This document shows positions 36,511-45,021 of a DNA stretch of 64,000 nucleotides, piece after piece. How positions within the stretch are numbered: position 1 is the first letter of the stretch; each line of letters begins with the position of its first letter. The notes beneath the pieces were generated by a model, which was given only the letters and a program-made list of their open reading frames with translations, made no database searches and was not told where the DNA came from. A program made the position numbers and the translations under genes. The stretch comes from Microbacterium sp. AG238 (GTDB lineage: Bacteria; Actinomycetota; Actinomycetes; Actinomycetales; Microbacteriaceae), in assembly GCF_003610405.1 (NCBI RefSeq), contig NZ_RAQC01000002.1, positions 1 to 64,000 on the forward strand. Direction: 5' to 3'.

Positions 36511-37452
36511 ATGCTCACCGCCGGGATCACCGTCCGCGACGTTCGTCGATCGTTCGGGCGGGTCGACGCCGTGCGTGGCGTGGATCTCGATGCCCGAGCC
36601 GGTGCCGTGACCGGACTGGTCGGCCCCAACGGCGCCGGCAAGACGACGCTGCTGCTGGTGCTTGCGTCGCTGCTGCAGCCCGATGCCGGCAGCATCCGCA
36701 TCGCAGGCATCGACCCGGTCGCCGATCCGGCGCAGGCGCGCGCACGGTTGGGCTGGATGCCCGACGCACTCGGCGCATGGGGGTCGCTCACGGTGCGGGA
36801 GACCCTGGAGATGACCGCTCGGCTGTACGACCTCGACAAGCCCGCGGCGGCCCGCCGTGCGGGTGAACTGCTCGATCAGGTCGGGTTGACCGGTCTTGCC
36901 GGATCGCAGGCCCGTGTGCTCTCACGGGGGCAGAAGCAACGGCTGGGACTCGCGCGCGCTCTCGTGCACGACCCTTCCGTGCTCCTCCTCGACGAACCGG
37001 CTTCCGGGCTCGATCCGCAGGCGCGCGTCGACCTGCGCGGACTCCTGCGCGGCTTCGCGGCGGCGGGGAAGACCGTGCTCATCTCCAGCCACATCCTGTC
37101 CGAGCTCGAGGAGGTCGTCGATGACGCGGTGTTCCTCCTCGACGGCGCGACCGTCAGCCCCGACCGCGTCGCGGCGGCCGCGGGTCGCACCCGGACGTGG
37201 CGGGTGCGCGTCGCCGACCTCGAGGCGCAGGCCGCTGTGCTCCCGATAGCGACGGCACTCGGGCTCGATGTCGCGCGGGTGCCGATCGATCGCCGCGATG
37301 TGCTCATCCCGTTCGCGTCGGAGGCGGAGGCGGCGGCCGGCCTGCGCGTGCTGATCGACGCCGGCGTCGCCGTCGCGGAGTTCTCGGCCGCCACCGGGAT
37401 GCTCGAGCACACCTTCCTCGATCTCGGCTCCGAGCGGAAGGAGGCGTCATGA
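36511..37452 (+). CDS. ABC transporter ATP-binding protein (ABC-2 type exporter)
   Basis: Protein of 313 residues with Walker A GPNGAGKTT (38-46), signature LSRGQKQR, Walker B SVLLLDEPASGLDPQ and switch histidine ISSH. The C-terminal 90 residues are the extension typical of drug- or lipid-exporting ABC-2 ATPases. tagggt at 36498-36503 is 7 nt before the ATG and includes the stop of the kinase gene, suggesting its own leaderless transcript. Overlaps the permease gene by 4 nt. Confidence 0.9.
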   Translation: MLTAGITVRDVRRSFGRVDAVRGVDLDARAGAVTGLVGPNGAGKTTLLLVLASLLQPDAGSIRIAGIDPVADPAQARARLGWMPDALGAWGSLTVRETLEMTARLYDLDKPAAARRAGELLDQVGLTGLAGSQARVLSRGQKQRLGLARALVHDPSVLLLDEPASGLDPQARVDLRGLLRGFAAAGKTVLISSHILSELEEVVDDAVFLLDGATVSPDRVAAAAGRTRTWRVRVADLEAQAAVLPIATALGLDVARVPIDRRDVLIPFASEAEAAAGLRVLIDAGVAVAEFSAATGMLEHTFLDLGSERKEAS

Positions 37453-38540
37453 GCATCGCGCGGCTGTGGACCGTCGCCCGCCTCGAGCTGCTCCAGCGCG
37501 TGCGCACCGTCTCGTGGTACGTGCTGCTCGGTATCTTCGCCGTCCTGCTCATCGGTGTGACGGCGCTCGCGTTCCTCGCGTTCGGCGGCATCGTCTCTCA
37601 GGCCGACCAACGCGGCGCGGGGATCTACTCGACGATCGTCATCATCACGCTGTTGCTCGTCGTGCTGGTCTCACCGACGCTGAGCGGCAACTCCATCAAC
37701 GGCGACCGGGATGCCGCGACCCTCGCACCCGTTCAGGTGACCCTCGCGCGCACGTCCGAGATCCTGCTGGGCAAGGTGCTCGCCGCCTGGATCACCGGGC
37801 TCGCCTTCGCCGCCGTCGCGGCACCCTTCCTCGTCGTCGCGACGCTGGCCGGGGGAGTGGACCCCGTCGTGGTCGTGGTGTCGCTGGCGGTCCTCATCGT
37901 CGAGATCGGCATCATCGCCGCGATCGGGGTCGGGCTCAGCGGCCTGATCGCCCGCCCCCTCTTCTCGGTGGCGGCGACCTACCTCGTCGTCTCCGCCCTC
38001 GTCTTCGGGACGCTCATCGCCTTCGGCCTGGGCGCGACCGCGTTCTCGAGTGAGGCGACCACGACCTACCGCCCGGCGATGTACAACGCCGACGGCTCGC
38101 CGCAGTGCGTCGACGGCGCGGACGACTGCTGGAACGATCCGGCCCGCATGGTGTGCGGCGCCCCGCAGGACTCGACGTACACCGTGCCGCGGTTCGACCG
38201 CGTCTGGTGGGTGCTCGCGGCCAATCCCTTCGTCATCCTCGCTGACGCGACGCCCGCCGAGTACAACGGATACGGCCAGCCCGTCGACCTGTTCGGACAG
38301 ATCGCGTCGGGAGTCCGCCAGGCGCAGATCCCGCCCGACCTCGCGACGGTGTACGACGAATGCCGACCGACCATGCGCGATGACGTGGCGACACCCGCCG
38401 AGATCCGCGATCGGACCGTGCCGAGCTGGTTCGTCGGACTCGGCGGCCAGATCGTCGTGGCCGGCCTGCTGGTGGCGGGAGCCTGGTCGCGGACGAGGAC
38501 GCCGGCCCGAGCCCTCCCGCCGGGAACGCGGATAGCGTAA
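37449..38540 (+). CDS. ABC-2 type transporter permease
   Basis: Membrane protein of 363 residues with about six hydrophobic segments. Between the fifth and last segment is a long external loop (about residues 200-330) with four cysteines (QCVDGADDC, MVC and DEC), probably disulphide-bonded. It is the membrane half of the preceding ATPase. Substrate unknown. Confidence 0.87.
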   Translation: MSIARLWTVARLELLQRVRTVSWYVLLGIFAVLLIGVTALAFLAFGGIVSQADQRGAGIYSTIVIITLLLVVLVSPTLSGNSINGDRDAATLAPVQVTLARTSEILLGKVLAAWITGLAFAAVAAPFLVVATLAGGVDPVVVVVSLAVLIVEIGIIAAIGVGLSGLIARPLFSVAATYLVVSALVFGTLIAFGLGATAFSSEATTTYRPAMYNADGSPQCVDGADDCWNDPARMVCGAPQDSTYTVPRFDRVWWVLAANPFVILADATPAEYNGYGQPVDLFGQIASGVRQAQIPPDLATVYDECRPTMRDDVATPAEIRDRTVPSWFVGLGGQIVVAGLLVAGAWSRTRTPARALPPGTRIA

Positions 38541-38547
38541 GAGAGCC

Positions 38548-39735
38548 ATGGTCACCGAACTCGACATCAGCCGCCGCGAGGCGATCGACGCCTACCACGT
38601 CATCGGCGAGGCCCCCGCGCCCGACCTGCAGGGGATCGTCCGCCTCGCCGCCACGGTGTGCGGCGTCGACACGGCCGTCATCAACATCATCGACGACCGG
38701 TCGCAGCACCAGATCGCCGCCGTCGGCTTCGAACCGGCCGTCTGCTCGCGCGAAGACTCGATGTGCGCCGCGGTCATCGCACGCCCCGGACGGGTCGTCG
38801 TTCCCGACGCCCGCCTCGACGACCGCTTCTCCGCGAACCCGTTCGTCACCGGCGAGGTCGCCCACGTGCGGTTCTACGCGTCGAGCCCCCTCATCACCCC
38901 GGCGGGTGTCGCGATCGGCACGCTGTGCGTCTTCAACGACTCCGTCGGCGATCTCGACGAGTCCTCGCGTGATGCGCTCGACCTGCTCGCGCACCAGGTG
39001 GTGGACCTGCTCGAACTGCGCCGGATCAGTCGTGAGCTCAGCGAGTCCAACGATCAGCTCTCACGCTTCGCGGGGCAGATCAGTCACGACCTCCGCAATC
39101 CGCTCACGGCGCTCACCGGCTTCCTCGAGCTCGCGATCGACAGCCCCGACATGGACAACGCTCCCGAAGCGGCGCGGGTGCTCGCCCGTGCGGAGTCGGC
39201 GGCCGACCGCATGAACGCCATGATCTCGGACATCCTCTCCTACGCCCGCGTCGGCGGCGCGAGCCCGCAGCGGAAGCGGGTCGATCTGGATGCCGTGATG
39301 CACGCCGTCGTCGAGGACCTCGATGCGCAGATCTCCGCCTCGGGCGCCGATGTCAGCCAGGACATCGACGTGCAGCCGGTCGGGGATCCCACCCTCCTGC
39401 GTGCGGTGCTTCAGAACGTCGTCGCCAACGCCCTGAAGTTCACCGCCGCGGCCGAGCTCGCGCCCCGGGTGCGGGTTGAGGCGCACGCCGTGCCCGGCGG
39501 GTGGCGCATCACCGTCGACGACAACGGCCCCGGCGTGCCGCCGGAGGACCGAGAGCGCGTGTTCGCGCTGATGGAGCGGGGCGACTCCGACGTCGACGGA
39601 CTCGGGATCGGCCTGTCGACCTGCCGACGCGTGATCCAGGCGCACGGCGGGCGAATCGGTCTCGACGACTCGCCGCTGGGCGGCGCCCGCGTATGGATCC
39701 TGCTCCCCGACGCCGCGGCCGCATCGGCCGCCTGA
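38548..39735 (+). CDS. GAF-domain histidine kinase
   Basis: Cytoplasmic protein of 395 residues. N-terminal GAF domain (about residues 15-150), HisKA with phosphoacceptor H180 in QISHDLRNPLTAL, and HATPase_c with VANALKFTA, DDNGPGVP and GLGIGLST motifs. The GAF domain with its internal cysteines may sense a small molecule or redox state. No response regulator is adjacent. tagcgt at 38533-38538 could be its -10 element, 9 nt from the ATG. Convergent with the AraC gene. Confidence 0.9.
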   Translation: MVTELDISRREAIDAYHVIGEAPAPDLQGIVRLAATVCGVDTAVINIIDDRSQHQIAAVGFEPAVCSREDSMCAAVIARPGRVVVPDARLDDRFSANPFVTGEVAHVRFYASSPLITPAGVAIGTLCVFNDSVGDLDESSRDALDLLAHQVVDLLELRRISRELSESNDQLSRFAGQISHDLRNPLTALTGFLELAIDSPDMDNAPEAARVLARAESAADRMNAMISDILSYARVGGASPQRKRVDLDAVMHAVVEDLDAQISASGADVSQDIDVQPVGDPTLLRAVLQNVVANALKFTAAAELAPRVRVEAHAVPGGWRITVDDNGPGVPPEDRERVFALMERGDSDVDGLGIGLSTCRRVIQAHGGRIGLDDSPLGGARVWILLPDAAAASAA

Positions 39736-39745
39736 GGGAGGCGGC

Positions 39746-40693
39746 TCAGCGGCGCAGCGTGTGCGACGGGTGCTCGCCGTACATCGCGGCGTAGAGCTGG
39801 GCGAAACGACCCGTGTGAGCGAAGCCCCAGCGCAGCGCGACATCCCGGACCGTCGTCGAGCCGGGAGGCGCAGCGCGCAGCTCGCGATGAGCTCCCTCGA
39901 TGCGCAGGCGGCGCAGATAGGTGCTCGGCGGGATCTCGAAGGCCTTGTGGAACGCGCTCTGGAGCGCTCGGACCGATGTTCCCGAAGCGACCGCGATGTC
40001 GCTGATGCTGATGGGGTTGCCGACGTTCTCCTCCATGAAGGCCACGGCCCGGCGGACGGCGCGCGCCGTCGGGCGGCGACGTTCCCCCTCGTCCGGGTCG
40101 ATGAGCGGGAATGCCGTCACGAGCGACGCGACCGCCTGGTGGATGAGTTGAGTCCGCATGAGCGGCGACGCCGCGACCTTCTCGTCGGCCAGGATGGTCG
40201 CCTCGAGGAAGCGGAGCGTCTCGGCGACGAGCCGCGGGTTCTCGGCCCGGCGGTTCAGCCCGGCGAACTGCAGGTTGCGCGGGTCGTCCCCGATCAGTGC
40301 GCGCAGCACATGGTCGAGAGTCTCGACGGTGATGCTGAAGGTGCGCAGGTGCAGCTGCCGGAATTCGGCCGTGAACTCCGTCTCGGGCGGCACGACGAAG
40401 GGCGTGCGTCCGTCGCCGGACTCTCCGCCCACATGCCAGCGATGGCTGCCCTGGGCCGCGTGCGCGACGATGATGCGGGGAAACGCGTGCGTGGCCGAAC
40501 GCATGGTGCCGGTGAAACGGATCGCGGCGGCCGCCGCTTCGGGGTGAGCGAGAGCTGCCATCTCGTATCGGAACGGCGTGGAACCGTCGACCGCGAGAGA
40601 GACCGAGGACTCGTAGAGCGAGCTGATCGATTCCTGTGCCCGACCGGGGTCGTCGGTCTGCAACCCCCGTCGAACGGGCTGACTACTCAACAC
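39746..40693 (-). CDS. AraC family transcriptional regulator
   Basis: Protein of 315 residues. The C-terminal 100 residues hold two HTH motifs of the AraC/XylS type (ISDIAVASGTSVRALQSAFHKAFEI and TTVRDVALRWGFAHTGRFAQLY); the N-terminal 200 residues resemble the sensor domain of AraC-type activators such as those binding aromatic compounds. Target unknown. Its start overlaps the end of the upstream small gene by 11 nt, suggesting co-transcription. Confidence 0.87.
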   Translation of the reverse strand: MLSSQPVRRGLQTDDPGRAQESISSLYESSVSLAVDGSTPFRYEMAALAHPEAAAAAIRFTGTMRSATHAFPRIIVAHAAQGSHRWHVGGESGDGRTPFVVPPETEFTAEFRQLHLRTFSITVETLDHVLRALIGDDPRNLQFAGLNRRAENPRLVAETLRFLEATILADEKVAASPLMRTQLIHQAVASLVTAFPLIDPDEGERRRPTARAVRRAVAFMEENVGNPISISDIAVASGTSVRALQSAFHKAFEIPPSTYLRRLRIEGAHRELRAAPPGSTTVRDVALRWGFAHTGRFAQLYAAMYGEHPSHTLRR

Positions 40694-41009
40694 CGAGCTT
40701 GTCGGTCGCGGACTCCGCCGGCTCGGGAACGACGTAGAGCCCGGTGGGCGAGTTGGCCGTGTACATCAGCGCCTCGAGCCAGGCGCGGTTGATCGCCGGG
40801 GTGCGACTGCCGTGGAAGGTGAAGACGAGGGATGCCGCAGAGTGCATCCAGACGGTCGTTCGGCCCTTGCCGACGCTGACATCGTCCTTCCAAGTGAAGA
40901 AGAACGCCTCGCCTCGTCGGAGCTTGGCCCCGATGGTCATCTGAAGGTGTGCGAGCGTGCGGTCCTCGATGTCGAGGCGATTGTTGCCGTCGTAAACAAA
41001 CCTGCCCAA
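40683..41009 (-). CDS. Small conserved protein, paralogue of the gene at 41539
   Basis: Protein of 108 residues with no predicted membrane segment. It shares most of its length with the protein encoded at 41539-41874: the segments RTLAHLQ, KLRRGEAF, WKDDVS, RTTVWMH, GSRTPAINR and YTANSPTGLYVVPEP. It resembles the DUF7882 group that is common in Microbacteriaceae and sometimes mislabelled as DNA ligase; nothing here supports ligase activity. Function unknown. Confidence 0.75.
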   Translation of the reverse strand: MGRFVYDGNNRLDIEDRTLAHLQMTIGAKLRRGEAFFFTWKDDVSVGKGRTTVWMHSAASLVFTFHGSRTPAINRAWLEALMYTANSPTGLYVVPEPAESATDKLGVE

Positions 41010-41195
41010 TATTCCTCCTCGCGCGCCGATGGCGCGATCAACAGCTTCCGCGATCGAGTCGGTGGGGATCGCGGAAGAATCCGATCCGCGCGCGCTCGAT
41101 CCGCGACGCGCACAGCCGCGCTGTGCTTCCGCAGGTTTGAGGCAGTTCTCAGGAAGGGGGAGGGGGTTGACTTTCGCGGCCGGATGCGCAAAGCC

Positions 41196-41405
41196 TCAGT
41201 CGCCGGGGATGTCGGCGAGGGTGACGTCGACACCGGGAGTGATGAGCAGATCCGTCGTCTGCGCGACGCCTTCACCGTCGTTGACGGTGAGCCATCCGTG
41301 GCCGATCGCGAGCGCGGCGGCGATCTCGGCGCGGATGTCGTCGATGTCGCGTCCGCCGATGCTGTAGGGGCGACCGCCGTAGAACACATCGACTCTCTTG
41401 GACAC
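41196..41405 (-). CDS. Small hypothetical protein
   Basis: Protein of 69 residues starting VSKRVDVFYGGRPYSIGG and containing IRAEIAAALAIGHGWLTVNDGEG, a compact alpha/beta sequence without membrane segments. The residues upstream of GTG 41405 look non-coding, so I use that start rather than the longer frame to 41480. It lies between two paralogous small genes of opposite direction. Function unknown. Confidence 0.6.
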   Translation of the reverse strand: MSKRVDVFYGGRPYSIGGRDIDDIRAEIAAALAIGHGWLTVNDGEGVAQTTDLLITPGVDVTLADIPGD

Positions 41406-41538
41406 GGCATCCGCCTCTCGCTCCACCGGCGCTGAGCGCGCCGCGTCAGGCGAGACTACCGACCCCTTCGTCGGGCGCAAGGGGATGCCGGTCGTGCGTT
41501 GCGGGCGTTAGGGTCGGGCCGGACCGGAAGGACAGGTG

Positions 41539-41874
41539 ATGGGCCGTTTCATCTACGAGAATCAGATCCGAGCCGATTTCGAGGACCGGACGCTCGCGCA
41601 CCTCCAGACGGTGATCACCACGAAGCTCCGTCGTGGCGAAGCCTTCACCCTCACCTGGAAGGACGACGTGAGCATCGGAGACGGCCGTACCACCGTGTGG
41701 CTCCATCCGGGATGCGGGCTCGTCTTCAAGTACTACGGCTCGCGCACGCCGGCGCTGAACCGCACCTGGCTCGAGGCGCTGACCTACACCGCCAACTCGC
41801 CGACCGGCCTGTACGTCGTGCCGGAGCCGCCCGACTCGTCCCGCGGGCATGCATTCCCGGACGGGTCCGAATAA
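41539..41874 (+). CDS. Small conserved protein, paralogue of the gene at 40683
   Basis: Protein of 111 residues starting MGRFIYENQIRADFEDRTLAHLQ. It is the plus-strand paralogue of the 108-residue protein at 40683-41009 (DUF7882-like). ATG 41539 has ggaaggac 5-12 nt upstream; GTG 41536 would add one residue. tagggt near 41509 is a candidate -10. The C-terminal ten residues differ from the paralogue. Function unknown. Confidence 0.75.
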   Translation: MGRFIYENQIRADFEDRTLAHLQTVITTKLRRGEAFTLTWKDDVSIGDGRTTVWLHPGCGLVFKYYGSRTPALNRTWLEALTYTANSPTGLYVVPEPPDSSRGHAFPDGSE

Positions 41875-42114
41875 CCGGGCGGGCACTTCGCGCCTGAACG
41901 GCTGCCGTGCATCGTCCGTGAGAGCCGGGCATATACCGCTGCGGCGATCCAGCGCTCCGTAGTGTGGGCCTGAAGCCGTCGGCATCCGCCTTCCGCTCCC
42001 CGACCTTCCCCGGTCACGAACGAGTCAGCAGGTGCTCTCATCGCTTCAACCGTCGTCGAGTCGCGTCTCGGCCCCATCCGCACCACCTACGCCGGAACCG
42101 CCGACTTCCCGCCG

Positions 42115-43146
42115 ATGGCCAAGGCCTTCACCGATGTCTCCCGCGTCGTCCGCGAATCGGGCCTTCTCCGCCGCACCCCGTGGTTCTACGGGATGGTGGG
42201 CCTCGCCCTCGTCCTCGCCATCGGCGGCTGCGTGACCGGCTTCGTCCTGCTCGGCGACAGCTGGTTCCAGCTGCTCATCGCCGCAGCGCTCGGCATCGTC
42301 TTCACACAGGTGGCCTTCCTGGCGCACGAGGCCGATCACCGTCAGGTGCTCGCCTCCGGGCCTGCGAATGACCGTCTGGCCCGCATCCTCGCTGTCGGCG
42401 TGGTCGGCATGAGCCTGTCGTGGTGGACGTCGAAGCACGCTCGGCATCACTCGAATCCCAACAAGGTGGGCAAGGACCCCGATATCGAGATCGACACGAT
42501 CTCGTTCATCGAGGAGGATGCCGCCACGGCTCGCGGCGTCCGCCGGTTCATCACCCAGCGCCAGGGCTGGTTCTTCTTCCCGCTGCTGCTTCTCGAAGGC
42601 CTGAATCTGCACGCCCTGTCGGTACGCCACCTGTTCAGCCGCGGCCCGGTGAAGAAGCGTGCGCTCGAGATCACGTTGATCCTCGCGCGCTTCGCGATCT
42701 TCGTCGCCCCGATCTTCATCTTCCTGCCGGTCGGCATGGCATTCGCCTTCTTCGGCGTCCAGGTTGCGGTCTTCGGGTTGTACATGGGTGCCTCGTTCGC
42801 CCCGAACCACAAGGGCATGGCGATCATCGCGCCCGACGCGAAGCTCGACTTCTTCAGCAAGCAGGTGCGCACCTCGCGCAACATCGGCGGCGGCTGGTGG
42901 GCGACGTGGCTGATGGGCGGCCTCAACTACCAGATCGAGCACCACCTCTTCCCGAACATGCCGCGTCCCGCCCTCGCCCGTGCCCGCGAGATCGTCAAGG
43001 ACCAGTGCGACGCCCTGAACGTGCCGTACACCGAGACGACCCTGTGGCGGTCGTACGCGATCGTCATCGATTACCTCAACCGCGTCGGGCTCGCGGCACG
43101 CGACCCGTTCGACTGCCCCATGCGCGCCGAGCTCCGCCGCGCCTGA
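42115..43146 (+). CDS. Membrane fatty acid desaturase
   Basis: Membrane di-iron enzyme of at least 343 residues. The three histidine boxes are present: HEADH (71-75), HARHH (108-112) and QIEHHLFP near residue 278, with two membrane hairpins between. It introduces double bonds into acyl chains. The start is doubtful: the first standard codon is ATG 42115, which has no ribosome binding site, while the frame stays open and strongly G/C-biased at third positions back to about 42040, giving a coherent N-terminus (LGPIRTTYAGTADFPP) but no ATG, GTG or TTG. The true start may be a non-standard or mutated codon at 42040 (ATC), preceded by agcaggtg. Confidence 0.85.
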   Translation: MAKAFTDVSRVVRESGLLRRTPWFYGMVGLALVLAIGGCVTGFVLLGDSWFQLLIAAALGIVFTQVAFLAHEADHRQVLASGPANDRLARILAVGVVGMSLSWWTSKHARHHSNPNKVGKDPDIEIDTISFIEEDAATARGVRRFITQRQGWFFFPLLLLEGLNLHALSVRHLFSRGPVKKRALEITLILARFAIFVAPIFIFLPVGMAFAFFGVQVAVFGLYMGASFAPNHKGMAIIAPDAKLDFFSKQVRTSRNIGGGWWATWLMGGLNYQIEHHLFPNMPRPALARAREIVKDQCDALNVPYTETTLWRSYAIVIDYLNRVGLAARDPFDCPMRAELRRA

Positions 43147-43188
43147 CGCGCAGCATCCTCGACATCGGCCACGGCTCATACTGAGTCC

Positions 43189-43503
43189 GTGGCCGATGTC
43201 GATTCCGAACGCTGGCTCGTCATCGACGGGCGACGCTGGCGGCGCACCGACCCGTCGTTGCCCGACGACATCGTCGCGGCGCTGAAATCGCACCTCGGAC
43301 GGGGCAGGTCGGCGGTCGGAGCGGCCAAGCGTCGCGGAGACGACGACGCCGTGGCGGCGGCACGCGAACGCGTCGGGCTCGCCAAGCACGGCCTGGGGGA
43401 GCGCGGTCCCTACTGGTGGGACGAGCCCGAGGACGAGCGTCTCGGCCGAGCGCGAGACGCCCTCCGGCGGCTCAACGCGCTCGACGGTCTTGCCGGGGAG
43501 TGA
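43189..43503 (+). CDS. Small hypothetical protein
   Basis: Basic, hydrophilic protein of 104 residues with the segment WLVIDGRRWRRTDPSLPDDIVAALKSHL and a Trp/Glu-rich centre (GPYWWDEPEDERLGRARDAL). Similar small proteins are widespread in actinobacteria without known function. catact at 43177-43182 is 6 nt before GTG 43189: probably leaderless. It is the last chromosomal gene before the integrated element. Confidence 0.7.
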   Translation: MADVDSERWLVIDGRRWRRTDPSLPDDIVAALKSHLGRGRSAVGAAKRRGDDDAVAAARERVGLAKHGLGERGPYWWDEPEDERLGRARDALRRLNALDGLAGE

Positions 43504-43512
43504 ACTCGAATG

Positions 43513-43534
43513 GACGCGACGGCGGGAGTCGAAC
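43513..43534. repeat. Left attachment repeat (tRNA 3'-end copy)
   Basis: Perfect 22-bp copy of the 3' end of the tRNA gene at 57412-57484, beginning gacgcgacggcggg. Homology ends abruptly at 43534, where only the T-loop half of the tRNA is present, so this is the displaced original 3' end. Confidence 0.88.
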
Positions 43535-43575
43535 TCAGGCGGGCGATTTCGGCCTTGTCGCGGAACTCGGGAAAA

Positions 43576-43593
43576 ACCGCGTAATTACGCGGT
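43576..43593. repeat. Perfect 18-bp palindrome
   Basis: accgcgtaattacgcggt equals its own complement and is flanked by A-rich and T-rich bases that extend the symmetry. It lies 42 bp inside the left attachment repeat. It could be a protein-binding site or a terminator-like hairpin. Confidence 0.75.
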
Positions 43594-43648
43594 AATTTTG
43601 CTTTCCTCGGGAAGGCTCAATCCGGCTCGTTCGGGGTGAATCTCTACC

Positions 43649-43672
43649 AAGTGTGGGCAAAATGTGGGCAAA
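43649..43672 (+). repeat. Left arm-type repeat
   Basis: Two tandem copies of tgtgggcaaa 1 bp apart. The whole 24 bp recurs exactly, in the same orientation, at 57318-57341 near the other end. Such paired repeats next to attachment cores are typical integrase arm-binding sites. Confidence 0.75.
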
Positions 43673-43680
43673 CCGTCAGC

Positions 43681-43721
43681 GATGTCCTAAGACATCAGAG
43701 TCCCGAGACATCACAGTCCTG
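43681..43721. repeat. Hairpin and paired 16-bp repeats near the left end
   Basis: gatgtc-ctaa-gacatc forms a 6-bp hairpin at 43681-43696. Two 16-bp direct repeats (43690-43705 and 43706-43721, agacatcagagtcccg type) match at 14 of 16 positions and share the gacatc arm. They may bind an element-encoded protein (excisionase, regulator or relaxase accessory). Confidence 0.55.
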
Positions 43722-43977
43722 ATGGGTCACAGGGCTGACACGGAACGGTCCTGACTCATAGCAATGGGAACAGTCCATGTGTGGCCCGGTTCAGGTGCAC
43801 AGTCGGTCACATTTCTTCAGCGAGCTCGCGCTCTCGGCCAACCAGGAAGTGAGGCGGCACGCCACTGGTTTCTATACGCTCAGGCTGGCCCGTCCCAATG
43901 GCGTCGAGTATCGGTAAGGGGTGCAGAGACTAGCGACTTGCGAGCGCCGACGAGGGGCGGCAGTCTGTCGCTGGCTC

Positions 43978-45021
43978 TCACAGTCCCCAGCTGGCAGCCG
44001 CGCCCGGCAGCAGCCGAAGGGTGGCGCGGTTGCTCTCGATGCCGCCGCCGAAGTTGAAGCTGGCTCCGATAACTTGTCCGACTTCCTCGACGAGCGGATC
44101 GGATACGAACACCAACATGCCGGTCCAGAAGATCGGGACGGCCGGCTGGAACGCGATTCGATCCTCACCGAGGAAGTCGAGGTCTGCTGCGGCTCCAACG
44201 TCCTTGGGGTGTCCGTATGTCACGAGCTGTGGCAGCACGTCGTCAACGGCGAAATCGACCATGTCCGCCGCGTCGGTGAATGCCTGCGCGTAAGCCGCTG
44301 CGCCGTCCGTTAGTCGTGCGACCGCGTCCTTCATGTGCTCCTCACGGAACTGATGGCGTTTCAGCGCGAAATGCGGCTCGAACTCATCGACGCGTTCAGA
44401 TGACAGTTCGGCGCGAAGCTCCTTGCATTCGGTGCGAAGCTGTTCGTGGTCGGGCGCGGTCAATGCGGCACGGGCGACGGCGAGCCGTTGCCAGGACTCT
44501 GACGCGCGAAGAGCTGAGGCCAACTCCTGTAGTTCGTGGCTCGCGTCGATGCGTTCGGCCCCAATGACAAGGTCCGGTGGACGTGAGAGCTGGAAGCCGC
44601 GGGCCATGTCCGCGCGTGCCCAGACCGCCTTCCAGGTGAACTCGTGTGTGGTGAACGGGGTGTTGGCGACGAGCTGGGGTACTCCAAGCAGGGGATATCC
44701 GGGGAGCTGAGCGCGAAGCCACGCCAGTTGAAGGCGGAAGGCGACCTCGACTTCGTAGGCAGCGAGGAACCATGCATCGAAACTGTTTGGCCTCGTCACG
44801 TGCTCCCACATCGGCTGGGTCATCAGGTACCTCAGCTCCGAATTGAGGCGTAAGGCGTGCGCATGCATACCCCCCGCACGAAACTCGGCGAGCATCTCCG
44901 TGAGGCGGTCCTTCGACGGGACGCCATCTCGCGGCATGACTGAAATCACACGCCGCACGGTCTGGGAGTGCCGCCACTTATCGGCGAGGTCGCTCACCGC
45001 AGTCCAAATATCTTTCGTCAT
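43978..45021 (-). CDS. Unrecognised partner of the nuclease-NTPase gene
   Basis: Protein of 347 residues, soluble, mostly helical in appearance, with a Trp-rich N-terminus (MTKDIWTAVSDLADKW) and a final Gly/Asn/Ala-rich segment. No domain recognised. Its ATG at 45021 overlaps the stop of the upstream nuclease-NTPase gene (ATGA), indicating coupled translation and a probable functional link. An in-frame ATG at 45030 is an alternative. It could be a regulator, sensor or accessory of the NTPase; this is inference from coupling only. Confidence 0.75.
   Translation of the reverse strand: MTKDIWTAVSDLADKWRHSQTVRRVISVMPRDGVPSKDRLTEMLAEFRAGGMHAHALRLNSELRYLMTQPMWEHVTRPNSFDAWFLAAYEVEVAFRLQLAWLRAQLPGYPLLGVPQLVANTPFTTHEFTWKAVWARADMARGFQLSRPPDLVIGAERIDASHELQELASALRASESWQRLAVARAALTAPDHEQLRTECKELRAELSSERVDEFEPHFALKRHQFREEHMKDAVARLTDGAAAYAQAFTDAADMVDFAVDDVLPQLVTYGHPKDVGAAADLDFLGEDRIAFQPAVPIFWTGMLVFVSDPLVEEVGQVIGASFNFGGGIESNRATLRLLPGAAASWGL

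Larger units (their letters stand above)
43535..43977. other. Non-coding left end of the element
   Basis: No plausible gene. It holds an 18-bp palindrome, the left arm-type repeat, a small hairpin and a pair of 16-bp repeats (listed separately). The rest, 43722-43977, has no further structure that I can see beyond a repeated gtcctga motif. Confidence 0.6.

Noticed and set aside
40683..41874. DNA ligase annotation for the small paralogues
   Set aside because: Proteins of about 110 residues have no ligase motif such as KxDG.
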